Source of the DNA: Sipunculus nudus
Taxonomy: Eukaryota > Annelida > Sipuncula > Golfingiida > Sipunculidae
Direction of reading: 5' to 3'
DNA: 64,000 nt
Assembly: GCA_026874595.1 (NCBI GenBank)
Contig: CM049306.1
Location: forward strand, 33,248,019 to 33,312,018
This document shows, one piece after another, positions 1 through 13,521 of the stretch. The position numbers and the translations under genes were made by a program. Numbering within the stretch: position 1 is the stretch's first letter; each line of letters begins with the position of its first letter. Below the pieces are notes generated by a model, which saw only the letters and a program-made list of their open reading frames with translations, was not told where the DNA came from and ran no database searches.

Positions 1-1289
1 TGAAATCATATATTCAAAACTCATGACAGGTCTGATTCACAAATAATTAAATTTACTTTTACACTTTTCCGCAAACACATATGAGTTTTATATAATTTAA
101 TATGAAAAGTTTTAATTTCTGGTTATGTATGAAAAGATTTATTTTGCAAAAAATCTTATCTTAACTTGTCTCCACTGTGTACAGTGTTTTATTTTATTTT
201 TTATTTAATCTAATAATCTTATTTTCTTTATTAAAATTCTGTTTAATTTTATTAGAATTTCTATTGTTCAAAGCACTGTCTTTCAGCACTTTAACTTCCG
301 AGAAATCTTTGTTTAGTCGTAAGTGATCAAAGAAGTAGCAAAGAACTTAACAGCACAGTCTGTACTGAGAAACACAGTGATATAAACGTCCTAAGAAATC
401 TAACTTTCTGAGAGAATATCTGATGAGCTATTCTATTAAAGAAAATATCTTTTGAACTAATGCTGAGTGTATTGATCTGTGAAGTCCTTCACCAACCAAT
501 GCTAATGTATTTTTTTTAAGAATCAAATAACAAGCTTAATATAAATCTAGTTTTCTATGTGACAAAGAACAATTTTGTTTTACAAAAAGACCCATATTCA
601 CCTACAAAAAGTTCCATGCAACTGTTTATATTAGGATTAAGATAACATTTTTTTTCTTGAACAAATATTCTTAAATTCCCACATGCATGTAGATCTTTCC
701 CTAGGTTTCAATTACATAAACCAGATTTCTGGGATATCTGGAAATCCTAGTCCAAATATGACAAAAAAGAAATTGCAATTTTGTTTGAGCACCAGTGACG
801 TCCTTCAGAGTGAATTTTATTAACCTGGACTGAACTTTCAAAACATTCAAGCGGTGAAAAAACTGACACGTGTCACCAGAAGAGAGTCTAATATTAAATG
901 GAATGTGGAATATGTTGCCAACTGTACACCAAGATCATTACTGAAACTCACAGCCTTGAACAAGCCTCCAGAATATGACTCCTTCAACAGGAATTTGCAG
1001 CTAAATGATATTAAACAGCTCTCTTTTTTACAGGGTGGAATCACATGTTGATGCTGGTTTTGTCAAACCTCTCGTTTGGGAGAATTAGGCTCTCTCAATA
1101 TCCACAATTTTTTTTTATTAATAGCTCTTTTGCTGATATGACTCTTGAAAAAGGATTAAGGTTACTTTCCTGTTAGCTTCAGGTCCGGTCTGACTCAAAC
1201 TATTTATACCTAGTCAACATTGCAATTTTCAGTCAAGACATGGATTACCACTTCAGGCAAAGTTCATTTTAAAGCCCATATGATGACTC
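1..1289. other. AT-rich unique DNA, no gene seen
   Basis: No convincing ORF, RNA gene or ordered repeat is visible. Small ORFs of about 60 codons on both strands near 850-1050 overlap each other and have no recognisable motif, so they are treated as chance. Confidence 0.6.
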
Positions 1290-1720
1290 CTCTAGACATT
1301 CCATTTCCAAATCTGAGCATGGGCAAACTCTTGCAGACATTTAATTTTCCCGACTTGGGATGGATCTTTCTCTGGTGGACGGTCCATTTTCCTATCTGGG
1401 CCTGAATCTCACTCTAGTAGATTTTCATTTTCCTATCTTGGACCAAATCATACTCTAGGACTAGTAGACATTCCATTTTCCTATCTGGGCCCAAATCATA
1501 CTCTAGGACTAGTAGACATTTCATTTTCCTCATCTGGGCCTTAAACCTACTCTAATGGATGAATCAAGTGGAAATTCCATTCTCCTCATCTGGGCCTGAA
1601 TCTTCTCAACTGTATTAATCTAGTGGACATTCCATTTTCCCACTTATGCATCTTACTCCAGTCAACACCAATTTAACATTTCCATCAGAGCTAGATCCTA
1701 CCCTTGTTGACATTCAATTT
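1290..1720. repeat. Degenerate ~46-56-bp tandem array
   Basis: The phrase GACATTCCATTTTCCTATCT followed by GGGCC and CTCTAG returns about six or seven times with variable spacing, clearest at 1379, 1422, 1468, 1516, 1572 and 1627. The two central units are nearly identical and the outer ones decay. This is seen directly; no function is implied. Confidence 0.8.
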
Positions 1721-4259
1721 TCAAACACATCTTTGATCTATTTTTGTAGGATTAGGACCTAGACCTGGCTCATGTCAAACTTGACTTCTCATTTGAGACC
1801 ATGATCTTACTGTAGTCCAGACTTGGACCTAAACATTCAAAGCAGATACAGACTGTCAACATATCACTCCAGAAAGTTGGTAAGAGTCAGGTCCAGGCCA
1901 TTATGGGAAATATGGATTTGACTTTTGTAGTCTTCAGATTGGGGGGATGAATTCCGAAAGGGGAACTAGATAATGACCAAAATTGATTCCAGGCAGAGCT
2001 GTTGGGGCAAAATAGAGATCTACTGACAGTGACGAGGGCCAGATCCACACCAAAATGGGGAAAAACAGCTACTAACAACAGTCGACCATGGAAAAGAAAG
2101 GAAAACAAAGAATACTAAGTGTTAAACTGGGAATTCAGAGAGTGAAATAAGTTCAAATATCAAGGTCATGTGCAAGGTCAACTTGACATTAATTCACCAA
2201 TATCTGCAACACTGCTTATAAGTGTCCGTCCAGCTCCTGGTGGCTGGTTATGTGACTACTGTACTCATCATTGCTTTGTCAGTTCTGACTTGTCAGCTCT
2301 GACTGGTAAACCCCGCAGCTGTTATAGCTACCAGGTCAGAAAGTGAGTACACAGAAACAGCAGCCCTCTTTGTTGAGGAACTCCTCATTATACAGGAGAG
2401 ATTTAAAAAAAAAAGCGGATGTATGTTTATGCCATACTGGTTCATCTGACACATAACTGTTTCAAATGATGATATGTGCCCGGTAAGGGTGTGAGAACAG
2501 AATGAATTGAGAACACTGAAAATTATTAATATCATTATACTCCTTAAATAAACATTGTGCTGGGTTACCTTGACCTTGCAGCAAGCCAAAAGAGGCTGTC
2601 AATCCCCTGACTGACCAAAACCTCAAAGATATATAAAAACTACAGAAATGTTCTAACTAATTTTAGAATTAGTATTCCTTGAAACAAAAAATCTTCATTT
2701 CTCAATGACACTGAAATAAAATAAACATTTTATCATTCATTTCCAAAGCTGACATTATTTTACTTTTATCCAAGCTTAATTTAAGACAATTGTGATTGTA
2801 ATCTGGCCCCTGACACAGGCGTGCCACCGAAACCTTTAATTTTTGTATTTCTTACCTTGTGCTGAGTATTATTACACAAATACATGCAAGTATTATACAG
2901 TATAATACAAACATAGTATACTAGAGCAAGCAGAACAAGCCCCATTTCCCGATAATATTTATTCTATCACTTTCGTTTTTGAATGTATGTACCAGTTAGT
3001 CAGATACATTAAATCCATTTTCAGTCGACCAACTCCAAACAAACATGGAAAGACGAGTATACTAACCATTGCTACAGCCATGGTGGGGCAACAAGGTAAC
3101 TCGCACTGCTGTGTTGTTCGCTGGCCCTACGATATGTGTGTACATACAGTATGGTGTGTGCGGAGTAAGTTCAACTCAACCAGTCTACCACTGCACCTAT
3201 ACTTGGCAAACTCCCCAGTCTATTAATCAAGTATGATAAGAGGCCTTGGGGCCCCCCAAAAGCAACACGCCAATTTGTTATGCAAATCAGTGCGGAGAAT
3301 GCCGGATGTAACCAAGTTGATATCTCAACACAAGATCCTGGCCATATAATATTTTGTGCCTAAAATTCTGTATAAATTATAAGGATTTGTTAGAAACAGA
3401 AAAAAATAACTTTCACAGTAATGGTGTATATAAACCACACACCACAATGGTACATGGACTGATTCAGCCTGACATGCCTGCAACCTACTTGATCTGTTTA
3501 ATACCACATACCTTTGTACTTGTTCACCCTGATGTTTATGAATGATTACTCTGTAGTGAGTCAGTGAGGACTTCCTCCTCTGGAGGCTTGCACGCTTCAT
3601 AAAACATGTAGTCAGCCCCGTGGCTTCTACCTTGTCTACAATACTCTGTGACTCGGCCGCCCGTGATATTACAAATAGCTTGTGGCTTTATTACCAGATA
3701 CCATACTGACGCCTGTATAAAACCAGCTCCTACTCAATGTTTTTTTTTCATGGCAATTTTTTAAAAGTAAACCATGGTAGGCTTATGTTTTCATGAAATG
3801 AAGATGGATAAACCTTGAAGTGCCACAAGTATTATCCTTCTCACACAATGCAAAATTTTATTTATTGTGAAAAAAATATCACTGTGCAATATATCTACCT
3901 GTAAGACAGATGTGTACTCAGATATTGTACCATATCTCAAGGTATGGGAGTCACCCTGCAGTTAGCAGTCCAAGAATTACCCTATTTTAAAGCTGACCAT
4001 TCACCTAACTTTGCTATTGCATTTATGTGATTTCTGGCTTACTTTGCATAAATATTAATGAACTCTAGGTAATTCTTGTTAAGATAAGTTCTTATAACAC
4101 CTCCGTGATATAAAAGCTTGTTTATCTGCAAGCTGTTAGTAAATACTGCCAATGTTGACAAACATGAAAAGCATGTAACCTAAGGTTGGTTACATGTAAT
4201 GAAGCTGAAAGATCACTAGCTGTAAAACTGCCCTTTGCAAAACTCTGGTTTCCCTGACT
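1721..4259. other. Unique AT-rich DNA, no gene seen
   Basis: Short ORFs occur at 2293-2589 (minus), 2987-3226 (plus) and 3325-3600 (minus), but none shows a family motif or protein-like composition. A direct pair of CAAGGTCA half-sites lies at 2161-2180. I see no structured repeat. Confidence 0.5.
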
Positions 4260-7200
4260 TGACAATGGGTGGGGAGGGGGGGGATGACATTAGAATAACT
4301 GTACACCTGTGACGGCAGGGGTGCTGGACCAATGTTGTACCCTAATTAGATTAACCAGGAAGGGTTGTAGTGACCAAAAGAGGGCAACCTGGAGCTTGAC
4401 AATGCAAATGAATACAACAGAGCCTCTGAAAAAAGTTCAATAATTAGCCTAATTTTATAGCTTTTTATTTTCAAATTTCAGAATTTTACAGATTAACCAC
4501 GTATTCCTGCTGTGAAAATTAAATCAAATGTACTTACAGGTAAAAAAAGAGCTGCCCATGGTCAAAGTTGGCAAAATTTAATATTCTGATTTTATTTTTC
4601 TGCTAATACCTTAAAAAAATTACAAAATAGAGATCTAACTTTGAGTATACATCTGAATCTTGATTTTAATGAATACAACAGAGCCTCTGAAAAAAGTTCA
4701 ATAATTAGCCTAATTTTATAGCTTTTATTTTCAAATTTAAGAATTTAACAGATTAACCACATATTCCTGCTGTGAAAATTAAATCAAATGTACTTACAGG
4801 TAAAAAAAGAGCTGCCCATGGTCAAAATTGGCAAAATTTAATATTCTGATTTTATTTTTCTGCTAATACCTTAAAAAAATTACAAAATAGAGATCTAACT
4901 TTGAGTATACATCTGAATCTTGATTTTAATGAATACAACAGAGCCTCTGAAAAAAGTTCAATAATTAGCCTAATTTTATAGCTTTTATTTTCAAATTTAA
5001 GAATTTAACAGATTAACCACATATTCCTGCTGTGAAAATTAAATCAAATGTACTTACAGGTAAAAAAAGAGCTGCCCATGGTCAAAGTTGGCAAAATTTA
5101 ATATTCTGATTTTATTTTTCTGCTAATACCTTAAAAAAATTACAAAATAGAGATCTAACTTTGAGTATACATCTGAATCTTGATTTTAATGAATACAACA
5201 GAGCCTCTGAAAAAAGTTCAATAATTAGCCTAATTTTATAGCTTTTATTTTCAAATTTAAGAATTTAACAGATTAACCACATATTCCTGCTGTGAAAATT
5301 AAATCAAATGTACTTACAGGTAAAAAAAGAGCTGCCCATGGTCAAAGTTGGCAAAATTTAATATTCTGATTTTATTTTTCTGCTAATACCTTAAAAAAAT
5401 TACAAAATAGAGATCTAACTTTGAGTATACATCTGAATCTTGATTTTAATGAATACAACAGAGCCTCTGAAAAAAGTTCAATAATTAGCCTAATTTTATA
5501 GCTTTTATTTTCAAATTTAAGAATTTAACAGATTAACCACATATTCCTGCTGTGAAAATTAAATCAAATGTACTTACAGGTAAAAAAAGAGCTGCCCATG
5601 GTCAAAATTGGCAAAATTTAATATTCTGATTTTATTTTTCTGCTAATACCTTAAAAAAATTACAAAATAGAGATCTAACTTTGAGTATACATCTGAATCT
5701 TGATTTTAATGAATACAACAGAGCCTCTGAAAAAAGTTCAATAATTAGCCTAATTTTATAGCTTTTATTTTCAAATTTAAGAATTTAACAGATTAACCAC
5801 ATATTCCTGCTGTGAAAATTAAATCAAATGTACTTACAGGTAAAAAAAGAGCTGCCCATGGTCAAAGTTGGCAAAATTTAATATTCTGATTTTATTTTTC
5901 TGCTAATACCTTAAAAAAATTACAAAATAGAGATCTAACTTTGAGTATACATCTGAATCTTGATTTTAATGAATACAACAGAGCCTCTGAAAAAAGTTCA
6001 ATAATTAGCCTAATTTTATAGCTTTTATTTTCAAATTTAAGAATTTAACAGATTAACCACATATTCCTGCTGTGAAAATTAAATCAAATGTACTTACAGG
6101 TAAAAAAAGAGCTGCCCATGGTCAAAGTTGGCAAAATTGAATATTCTGATTTTATTTTTCTGCTAATACCTTAAAAAAATTACAAAATAGAGATATAACT
6201 TTGAGTATACATCTGAATCTTGATTTTAATGAATACAACAGAGCCTCTGAAAAAAGTTCAATAATTAGCCTAATTTTATAGCTTTTATTTTCAAATTTAA
6301 GAATTTAACAGATTAACCACATATTCCTGCTGTGAAAATTAAATCAAATGTACTTACAGGTAAAAAAAGAGCTGCCCATGGTCAAAATTGGCAAAATTTA
6401 ATATTCTGATTTTATTTTTCTGCTAATACCTTAAAAAAATTACAAAATAGAGATCTAACTTTGAGTATACATCTGAATCTTGATTTTAATGAATACAACA
6501 GAGCCTCTGAAAAAAGTTCAATAATTAGCCTAATTTTATAGCTTTTATTTTCAAATTTAAGAATTTAACAGATTAACCACATATTCCTGCTGTGAAAATT
6601 AAATCAAATGTACTTACAGGTAAAAAAAGAGCTGCCCATGGTCAAAGTTGGCAAAATTGAATATTCTGATTTTATTTTTCTGCTAATACCTTAAAAAAAT
6701 TACAAAATAGAGATCTAACTTTGAGTATACATCTGAATCTTGATTTTAATGAATACAACAGAGCCTCTGAAAAAAGTTCAATAATTAGCCTAATTTTATA
6801 GCTTTTATTTTCAAATTTAAGAATTTAACAGATTAACCACATATTCCTGCTGTGAAAATTAAATCAAATGTACTTACAGGTAAAAAAAGAGCTGCCCATG
6901 GTCAAAATTGGCAAAATTTAATATTCTGATTTTATTTTTCTGCTAATACCTTAAAAAAATTACAAAATAGAGATCTAACTTTGAGTATACATCTGAATCT
7001 TGATTTTAATGAATACAACAGAGCCTCTGAAAAAAGTTCAATAATTAGCCTAATTTTATAGCTTTTATTTTCAAATTTAAGAATTTAACAGATTAACCAC
7101 ATATTCCTGCTGTGAAAATTAAATCAAATGTACTTACAGGTAAAAAAAGAGCTGCCCATGGTCAAAATTGGCAAAATTTAATATTCTGATTTTATTTTTC

Positions 7201-9297
7201 TGCTAATACCTTAAAAAAATTACAAAATAGAGATCTAACTTTGAGTATACATCTGAATCTTGATTTTAATGAATACAACAGAGCCTCTGAAAAAAGTTCA
7301 ATAATTAGCCTAATTTTATAGCTTTTATTTTCAAATTTAAGAATTTAACAGATTAACCACATATTCCTGCTGTGAAAATTAAATCAAATGTACTTACAGG
7401 TAAAAAAAGAGCTGCCCATGGTCAAAGTTGGCAAAATTGAATATTCTGATTTTATTTTTCTGCTAATACCTTAAAAAAATTACAAAATAGAGATCTAACT
7501 TTGAGTATACATCTGAATCTTGATTTTAATGAATACAACAGAGCCTCTGAAAAAAGTTCAATAATAAGCCTAATTTTATAGCTTTTATTTTCAAATTTAA
7601 GAATTTAACAGATTAACCACATATTCCTGCTGTGAAAATTAAATCAAATGTACTTACAGGTAAAAAAAGAGCTGCCCATGGTCAAAATTGGCAAAATTTA
7701 ATATTCTGATTTTATTTTTCTGCTAATACCTTAAAAAAATTACAAAATAGAGATCTAACTTTGAGTATACATCTGAATCTTGATTTTAATGAATACAACA
7801 GAGCCTCTGAAAAAAGTTCAATAATTAGCCTAATTTTATAGCTTTTATTTTCAAATTTAAGAATTTAACAGATTAACCACATATTCCTGCTGTGAAAATT
7901 AAATCAAATGTACTTACAGGTAAAAAAAGAGCTGCCCATGGTCAAAGTTGGCAAAATTTAATATTCTGATTTTATTTTTCTGCTAATACCTTAAAAAAAT
8001 TACAAAATAGAGATCTAACTTTGAGTATACATCTGAATCTTGATTTTAATGAATACAACAGAGCCTCTGAAAAAAGTTCAATAATTAGCCTAATTTTATA
8101 GCTTTTATTTTCAAATTTAAGAATTTAACAGATTAACCACATATTCCTGCTGTGAAAATTAAATCAAATGTACTTACAGGTAAAAAAAGAGCTGCCCATG
8201 GTCAAAGTTGGCAAAATTGAATATTCTGATTTTATTTTTCTGCTAATACCTTAAAAAAATTACAAAATAGAGATCTAACTTTGAGTATACATCTGAATCT
8301 TGATTTTAATGAATACAACAGAGCCTCTGAAAAAAGTTCAATAATTAGCCTAATTTTATAGCTTTTATTTTCAAATTTAAGAATTTAACAGATTAACCAC
8401 ATATTCCTGCTGTGAAAATTAAATCAAATGTACTTACAGGTAAAAAAAGAGCTGCCCATGGTCAAAATTGGCAAAATTTAATATTCTGATTTTATTTTTC
8501 TGCTAATACCTTAAAAAAATTACAAAATAGAGATCTAACTTTGAGTATACATCTGAATCTTGATTTTAATGAATACAACAGAGCCTCTGAAAAAAGTTCA
8601 ATAATTAGCCTAATTTTATAGCTTTTATTTTCAAATTTAAGAATTTAACAGATTAACCACATATTCCTGCTGTGAAAATTAAATCAAATGTACTTACAGG
8701 TAAAAAAAGAGCTGCCCATGGTCAAAGTTGGCAAAATTTAATATTCTGATTTTATTTTTCTGCTAATACCTTAAAAAAATTACAAAATAGAGATCTAACT
8801 TTGAGTATACACCTGAATCTTGATTTAATAAAGTTAAATCCCTGAAAAAAAAAGTCTCTAGCTTAAACAATTATCATGGTAAGTGAGTAAATATCTTTCC
8901 TGATTTTTTACAAACTGCATTATGTTTGGGCCCATAACTTTTAAAATTACATAATACTGACCTAATTTCTGACATGTACATAGAAACAATATTGGGGATA
9001 TTTAAGGTAAATATGAAGAAATACAAATGAGTGCATGGTTTTGATATTAGGCAGTCCTGAAATGTGATAACAGGTTTTTAATTGAAAATTGAGGTTTTCC
9101 TCAATTTCTCAAAGGAAAGAAGTCACAGTAAGCCAGTTAACGGCTTTTAAGGAGATCTTGGAGACATCTTACAGTATGCCAAATGTTGGATTTGTAGGTC
9201 GTACGGTTTCAAAACGCGCCAGTCTAACAGTTGGGCAGATGACGGACAATGGACCATAAATATAGCTCAGATGACTTATAGTAAGATGAGCTAAAAA
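4260..9297 (+). mobile_element. F1-type non-autonomous element with expanded 260-bp core (copy A)
   Basis: Both flanks of the satellite array match the flanks of a single-core copy at about 13.52-14.43 kb. The left flank shares the phrase ATTAGAATAACTGTACACCT. The right flank shares TAGGAGATCTTGGAGACATC-like sequence and the TACGGTTTCAAAACG block. It ends in TATAGCTCAGATGACTTATA followed by a degraded arm and GAGCTAAAAA. This copy lacks most of the ACGG microsatellite found in the other. I did not find its 5' palindromic end, so the left boundary is uncertain. The architecture fits bivalve pearl or Helentron-like elements; that family name is inferred. Confidence 0.7.
4410..8830 (+). repeat. 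260-bp satellite array, 17 head-to-tail units
   Basis: Each unit opens with GAATACAACAGAGCCTCTGA. Units start at 4410 and then at 4671 plus multiples of 260 up to 8571. Unit 1 is 261 bp and the most divergent (extra T in the poly-T, several substitutions). Internal units differ at only a few positions, notably a G/A about 156 bases in and a T/G about 168 bases in, giving three unit types. Private changes occur in units 7, 13 and 17. The order is lost at about 8821. Such homogeneity means recent amplification or gene conversion, or possibly assembly-limited copy number. Confidence 0.97.
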
Positions 9298-9439
9298 TGT
9301 GAATGCCTCGCTATATGAATTTAGTACTTACATGTATCACTGAGTAATTTGTGACGCATTCTAATATAAACTAGAATGAGGTTGTTTTGCAAAGCAAACA
9401 CAGATATATGTCTCCCCTTCATATGGGTCTACTATCCCT

Positions 9440-10110
9440 AAATTTGAGGAAAAAAATACCGACAATTCTAGTGTCAATGCATTCGCAAATAATTTTTAAT
9501 CTGGCTGATTTGACTTTGCAATGAAGGTCAAGGTAACCTTTTTTTAACACTTCCAAGATTTTGGTAGAAACATTTCACGAGTCCAAATTTCATGAAAATA
9601 TACCGAGTGGTTCAAAGTTTTTATCTGGCTGATTTAAATAATTTTTATCTGGCTGATTTGACCTTGAAGATTTGGTTGAAACAATTGGTGTTTCATATTT
9701 GAGGAAGAAAATATGTTACTTTCATGAAAATATACGGAGTGGTTCAGAAGTTTGTGTTTATAAATAATTTCTATTCTGGCACTGAAATTGAAGATCCAGG
9801 TTCAGGTCACAGGTTTTTCAAACTTGTCAAAAAACTTGGTTGAAACAACTGGTGTTTCAAATTTTTAGGAACAAAATATGCAATACTTCAAAACTTATTA
9901 GGTTCACAAAAAAATCTTTTTCAGCCTACTGGACTTTGTTGATGAAAGTCAAGGTCACTGGTTTTCAAACTCATCCAAGATATTGGTAGAAACCATTCAA
10001 ATTTCAAATTTCATGAAAAAAAATGTTGAGTCATTCATAAGTAAATTATGTTCACCAGGAATGACACAGATGATGATGCTGCTGCCGCCAATGACAGACC
10101 AAACCCTATG
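9440..10110. repeat. Degenerate tandem core, ~110-165-bp units
   Basis: The phrase TTGGTAGAAA or TTGGTTGAAA followed by a CATTTC- or TGGTGTTTCA-like string recurs at 9561, 9672, 9836 and 9983. Interspersed are TCATGAAAATATACnGAGTGG and CTGGCTGATTTGA phrases. The block ends near GATGATGATGCTGCTGCCG at about 10070. It is probably an old tandem-core element, with a possible relative at 25.9-26.3 kb. No terminal hairpin was recognised. Confidence 0.6.
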
Positions 10111-10250
10111 TCTCCAATTGGAGGTGAGATATAAATATATTTGGAGTCAGACAGGGACTCTTAACAGAAACCAAAATTTTTCCAACTCAACAAATATCAC
10201 AAGGGTGCCACTCTTCACTCGCACAGCTTTTCCAGTGTTCTTGTATTGAA

Positions 10251-10915
10251 GTTTCAAAAATGAACTATGACTGACGGAGTTTCACTGAGTTTAATCTCCT
10301 GCATTGAAGTGTGTATACCTATAAAATCGATTATTGGAACACCACTAATATATATATCTAAAATTATATAAATTACACCGATGATTCAAAACTGATAATA
10401 TTTTATAACATTTTCACCTCTTGTACTCATGCAAAGAATCTACTGACCACTGGCAATTCACACAAATCACAGATGTCAATGCCTGCTCGTACTGTGAGAG
10501 TGACCATTCTGACAGCACGGGACTCCTTGCTAGAGTAAACACTCTCAATGTCATTGGAGAGGCGGTGTAAACCACATAATAAATGACCCCTGGAGGTTTG
10601 TTAATCCTATATATAAACTTTCATGCTGACAAAACAGCAAGCTGTCAAGTAAAAATAGATGATATGTGTAGTAGTAAATCCTTGTTATCAAGCAGTGCCA
10701 CACCTATTTAATTGGTTCTCTTACTCTGATACCAAACAAAAGGGGATAATGATCTCTAAGACTCTGCAGGCAATACACTGAAGTTTTCTTATTTTGGTTG
10801 TGACTTTGAACAGTCGCAATATATTCAAAAGGGAAATTATTGTGAAAATAAAGGAACAATTTTAGGTGAACAACAGGCCCTATCACTTAAAGTAAGTTGG
10901 ACGGTAAAAGATAAA
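10251..10915. other. AT-rich spacer, no gene seen
   Basis: Unique AT-rich DNA between two repeat elements. No ORF with a recognisable motif and no tandem order. Confidence 0.5.
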
Positions 10916-12490
10916 ACAAGTGGCCCATGGGCCATGATGCTCAGCTGAATTCAAGGAATGTTGAACAATGAGCAAAATGACTGCCAGAGTGCAAACAAAT
11001 CATGAATTTTGTGAAGAGTCCTTAGAAATGGGTTTCAGTGGGCTTTTGGACAGATGACAACTTCATTTGAAGGTCTCATTAATAGAAAAAAAAATGCGTA
11101 AAAATTTGATAAAATAAAGGGAGTGCCACCAGTCTGCAGGAACTGATGAAACACTCCATGATCAATATATATCCAAAGAATCATGGCTATCAAGGCATGA
11201 GATATTCAGATACTGGAGCTTTTGTTTGTATTAAATTTTTAATTATTCTTGGGGGTATTTATGAGCCCTATAGCTCAGGGAATATGAGTAACAGAAACCT
11301 AATTTCAGGTTTCCAAGGAGATTTTTCATTAGTCTCCCTGGATGTGAAGTAAGAAGATTCTAGGTTCTGCAGTTACAGTTTGTGCCATGATAACAGATGA
11401 CCACTTCATTCGAAGGTCTCATAAATAGAGAAAAAATGCCTACAAAATTGAAAAAAAATACAGGTGGCACCACCAGTTTGCAGGAACTGATGGAACACTC
11501 CATGATCAATATACCTGCAAAGAATCATGGAGATCAATGCATTGGTTATTCAGATACTGGAGCTTTTGTATCAAATTCTTAATTATTCTGAGGGGTACTT
11601 ACTACGAAGGATATGGGTAACAGAGACCTAATTACATGGTTTTACACAGACTTTTCATGGACCTCACTTGATGTCAAGTTAGAAGAATCTAGGTCAAGTG
11701 GTTACAATTTGTGCCCTGTTAACAGATGACAGCTTCTTTGAAGGTCTCAAAAAATAAAGAAAAAAAATTCGGAAAAATTGGAAAAAAAATACAGGTGGCG
11801 CCACCAGTTTGCAGGAACTGATGGAACATCCCATGATCAATATTCATGCAGAGAATCATGGTGATCAATGCAGTAGTTATTCAGATACTTGAGCTTTTGT
11901 ATCAAATTTTGCATTATTCTGGGGGGGGGGGGGGTACTTCGGAGCGCCATAGCTCGAATGATATGGGTAACAGAGACCTAATTTCAGGTTTTTAGGAGAT
12001 TTTTCATAGACCTCCCTGGATATTAAGTTTGGAGATTCCAGTTCCAGTGGTTACAATTTGTGCCCTGTTAACAGATGACAGTTTCATTGCAGACCTGAAA
12101 AATAGAGAAAAAAATCGAAAAAAATTGGAAAAAATACAGGTGGCACCACCAGTCTGCAGGAAGTGATGGAACATCCCATGATCAATATTCATGCAAAGAA
12201 TCATGGTGATCAATGCAGTGGTGATTCAGATACTTGAGCTTTTGTATCAAATTTTGCATTATTCTGGGGGGGTACTTTGGAGCACCATAGCTCGAAGGAT
12301 ATGGGTAACAGAGACCTAATTTCAGGTTTTCAAGGAGATTTTTCATGGACCTCCCTGGATGTCAATTGAGAAGATTCTAGGTCCAGCGGTTAAGATTTGT
12401 GCCCTGTTAACGGACGGCCAGACGGCCGGCCGGCCGGACGAAGGGTGATCGCTATAGCTCAGATGACTTTCAGTCAGCTGAGCTAAAAAT
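10916..12490 (+). mobile_element. F1 element, four ~340-bp core units (copy B)
   Basis: The 5' end is ACAAG followed by the perfect palindrome TGGCCCATGGGCCA (10921-10934) and ATGCTCAGCTG. Four core units begin with CAGATGACA at about 11051, 11394, 11723 and 12072. Each contains GCCACCAGT(C/T)TGCAGGAA, CATGATCAATAT and CTAATTTCAGG phrases. A GGACGGCCAGACGG / CCGGCCGG stretch follows at 12412. The 3' end is the hairpin AGCTCAGATGACT / AGTCAGCTGAGCT followed by AAAAA at about 12455-12488. No protein is encoded; small ORFs inside are chance. A reverse-oriented relative with the same core lies at 53.6-55.0 kb. Confidence 0.85.
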
Positions 12491-13495
12491 ATGTAAACAA
12501 CAGATCTTGTATGTTACCCTTAATTAAAACAAGGGACCTATGGGTCACTGTGCTCAGCTGAAGTTGACCTTGAAGGTAAAAATCTAAAATAATATCAAAT
12601 GGAGATCAAGTGTAAGAGGAAGAGGTAATAAAGGCCATGGTTGGTTTATATGATTGGTTTGTATTGATAAGCAAGAAATTGTTGCAAATAATATTTTGTG
12701 ACCTGACCATGTGTTTCCTAATGTTGAAACTGAAGCATGTGAGCAGTTTGTGAACAAATGATCTGTACTATTACCATGATTAACTGTTGACATTTCAGTA
12801 GTTTACAAATTTGTTTAATTGAATCTTTTTTTTTTATAATATATATTATTAATTATATACATATTTTTTTATGAAATGTATACAGATGAAATATAACTAA
12901 TTAACAACATAAAACAGGGCAAACAAAGCCTGATCTCAAATTCTGCTGTGGCAGGAAAATAATGAACCAATGTTTGTATTAAATCCTAATTTTTTTATCA
13001 CATCAATTTTTTTTTTTAAATTAAGTTTATATTTCTATACATTTCCAATAAAACAGATACATCTGAATATAAAAGTTGATTCATAATTCTTAACTGCATC
13101 AATCTTGTCATATAACACCACACCATGCATACAAATATTTATTTATTTTTTACCACAAAAATATATCTTTTAAATCTGCAAAACAATAAATATCTAAAAA
13201 TACTTCATTTAGATTTCACAATTTTCAATTGTGTCTTTATTTATCCATAATGTGCTTCATATTTTATAAATTTAAGCATACTGATGGGTTCAATTATATC
13301 TGTTAAAATCATATAAAAAAAAAATTAATTTCTTTAAAAATGCTACATTAACACAACATGGCATCTTCTGGATTACACTTGAATTACTTTTTTAAGGAAA
13401 GTTTTTGTATATTGGAGTGGAAACAGCGTTACAATTAAGGAAATACAGTGAAAACAATAACAATTACTGCATTACACTTAGTGGGTTGGGTTTGC

Positions 13496-13521
13496 GGGGG
13501 GGGGGGGGGGGGGGGGGGGGG
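13496..13521 (+). repeat. Poly-G run of 26
   Basis: An uninterrupted run of 26 G on the plus strand lies within copy C, just upstream of the ATTAGAATAACTGTACACCT block. The matching position in copy A (about 4262-4285) is also G-rich but broken. Confidence 0.95.

Noticed and set aside
2293-2589. 98-codon minus-strand ORF
   Set aside because: Low-complexity, hydrophobic and serine-rich reading of unique DNA. The opposite strand is also partly open and neither has a motif.
4410-8830. CRISPR-like array
   Set aside because: Units are contiguous 260-bp repeats without unique spacers, in a eukaryotic context.
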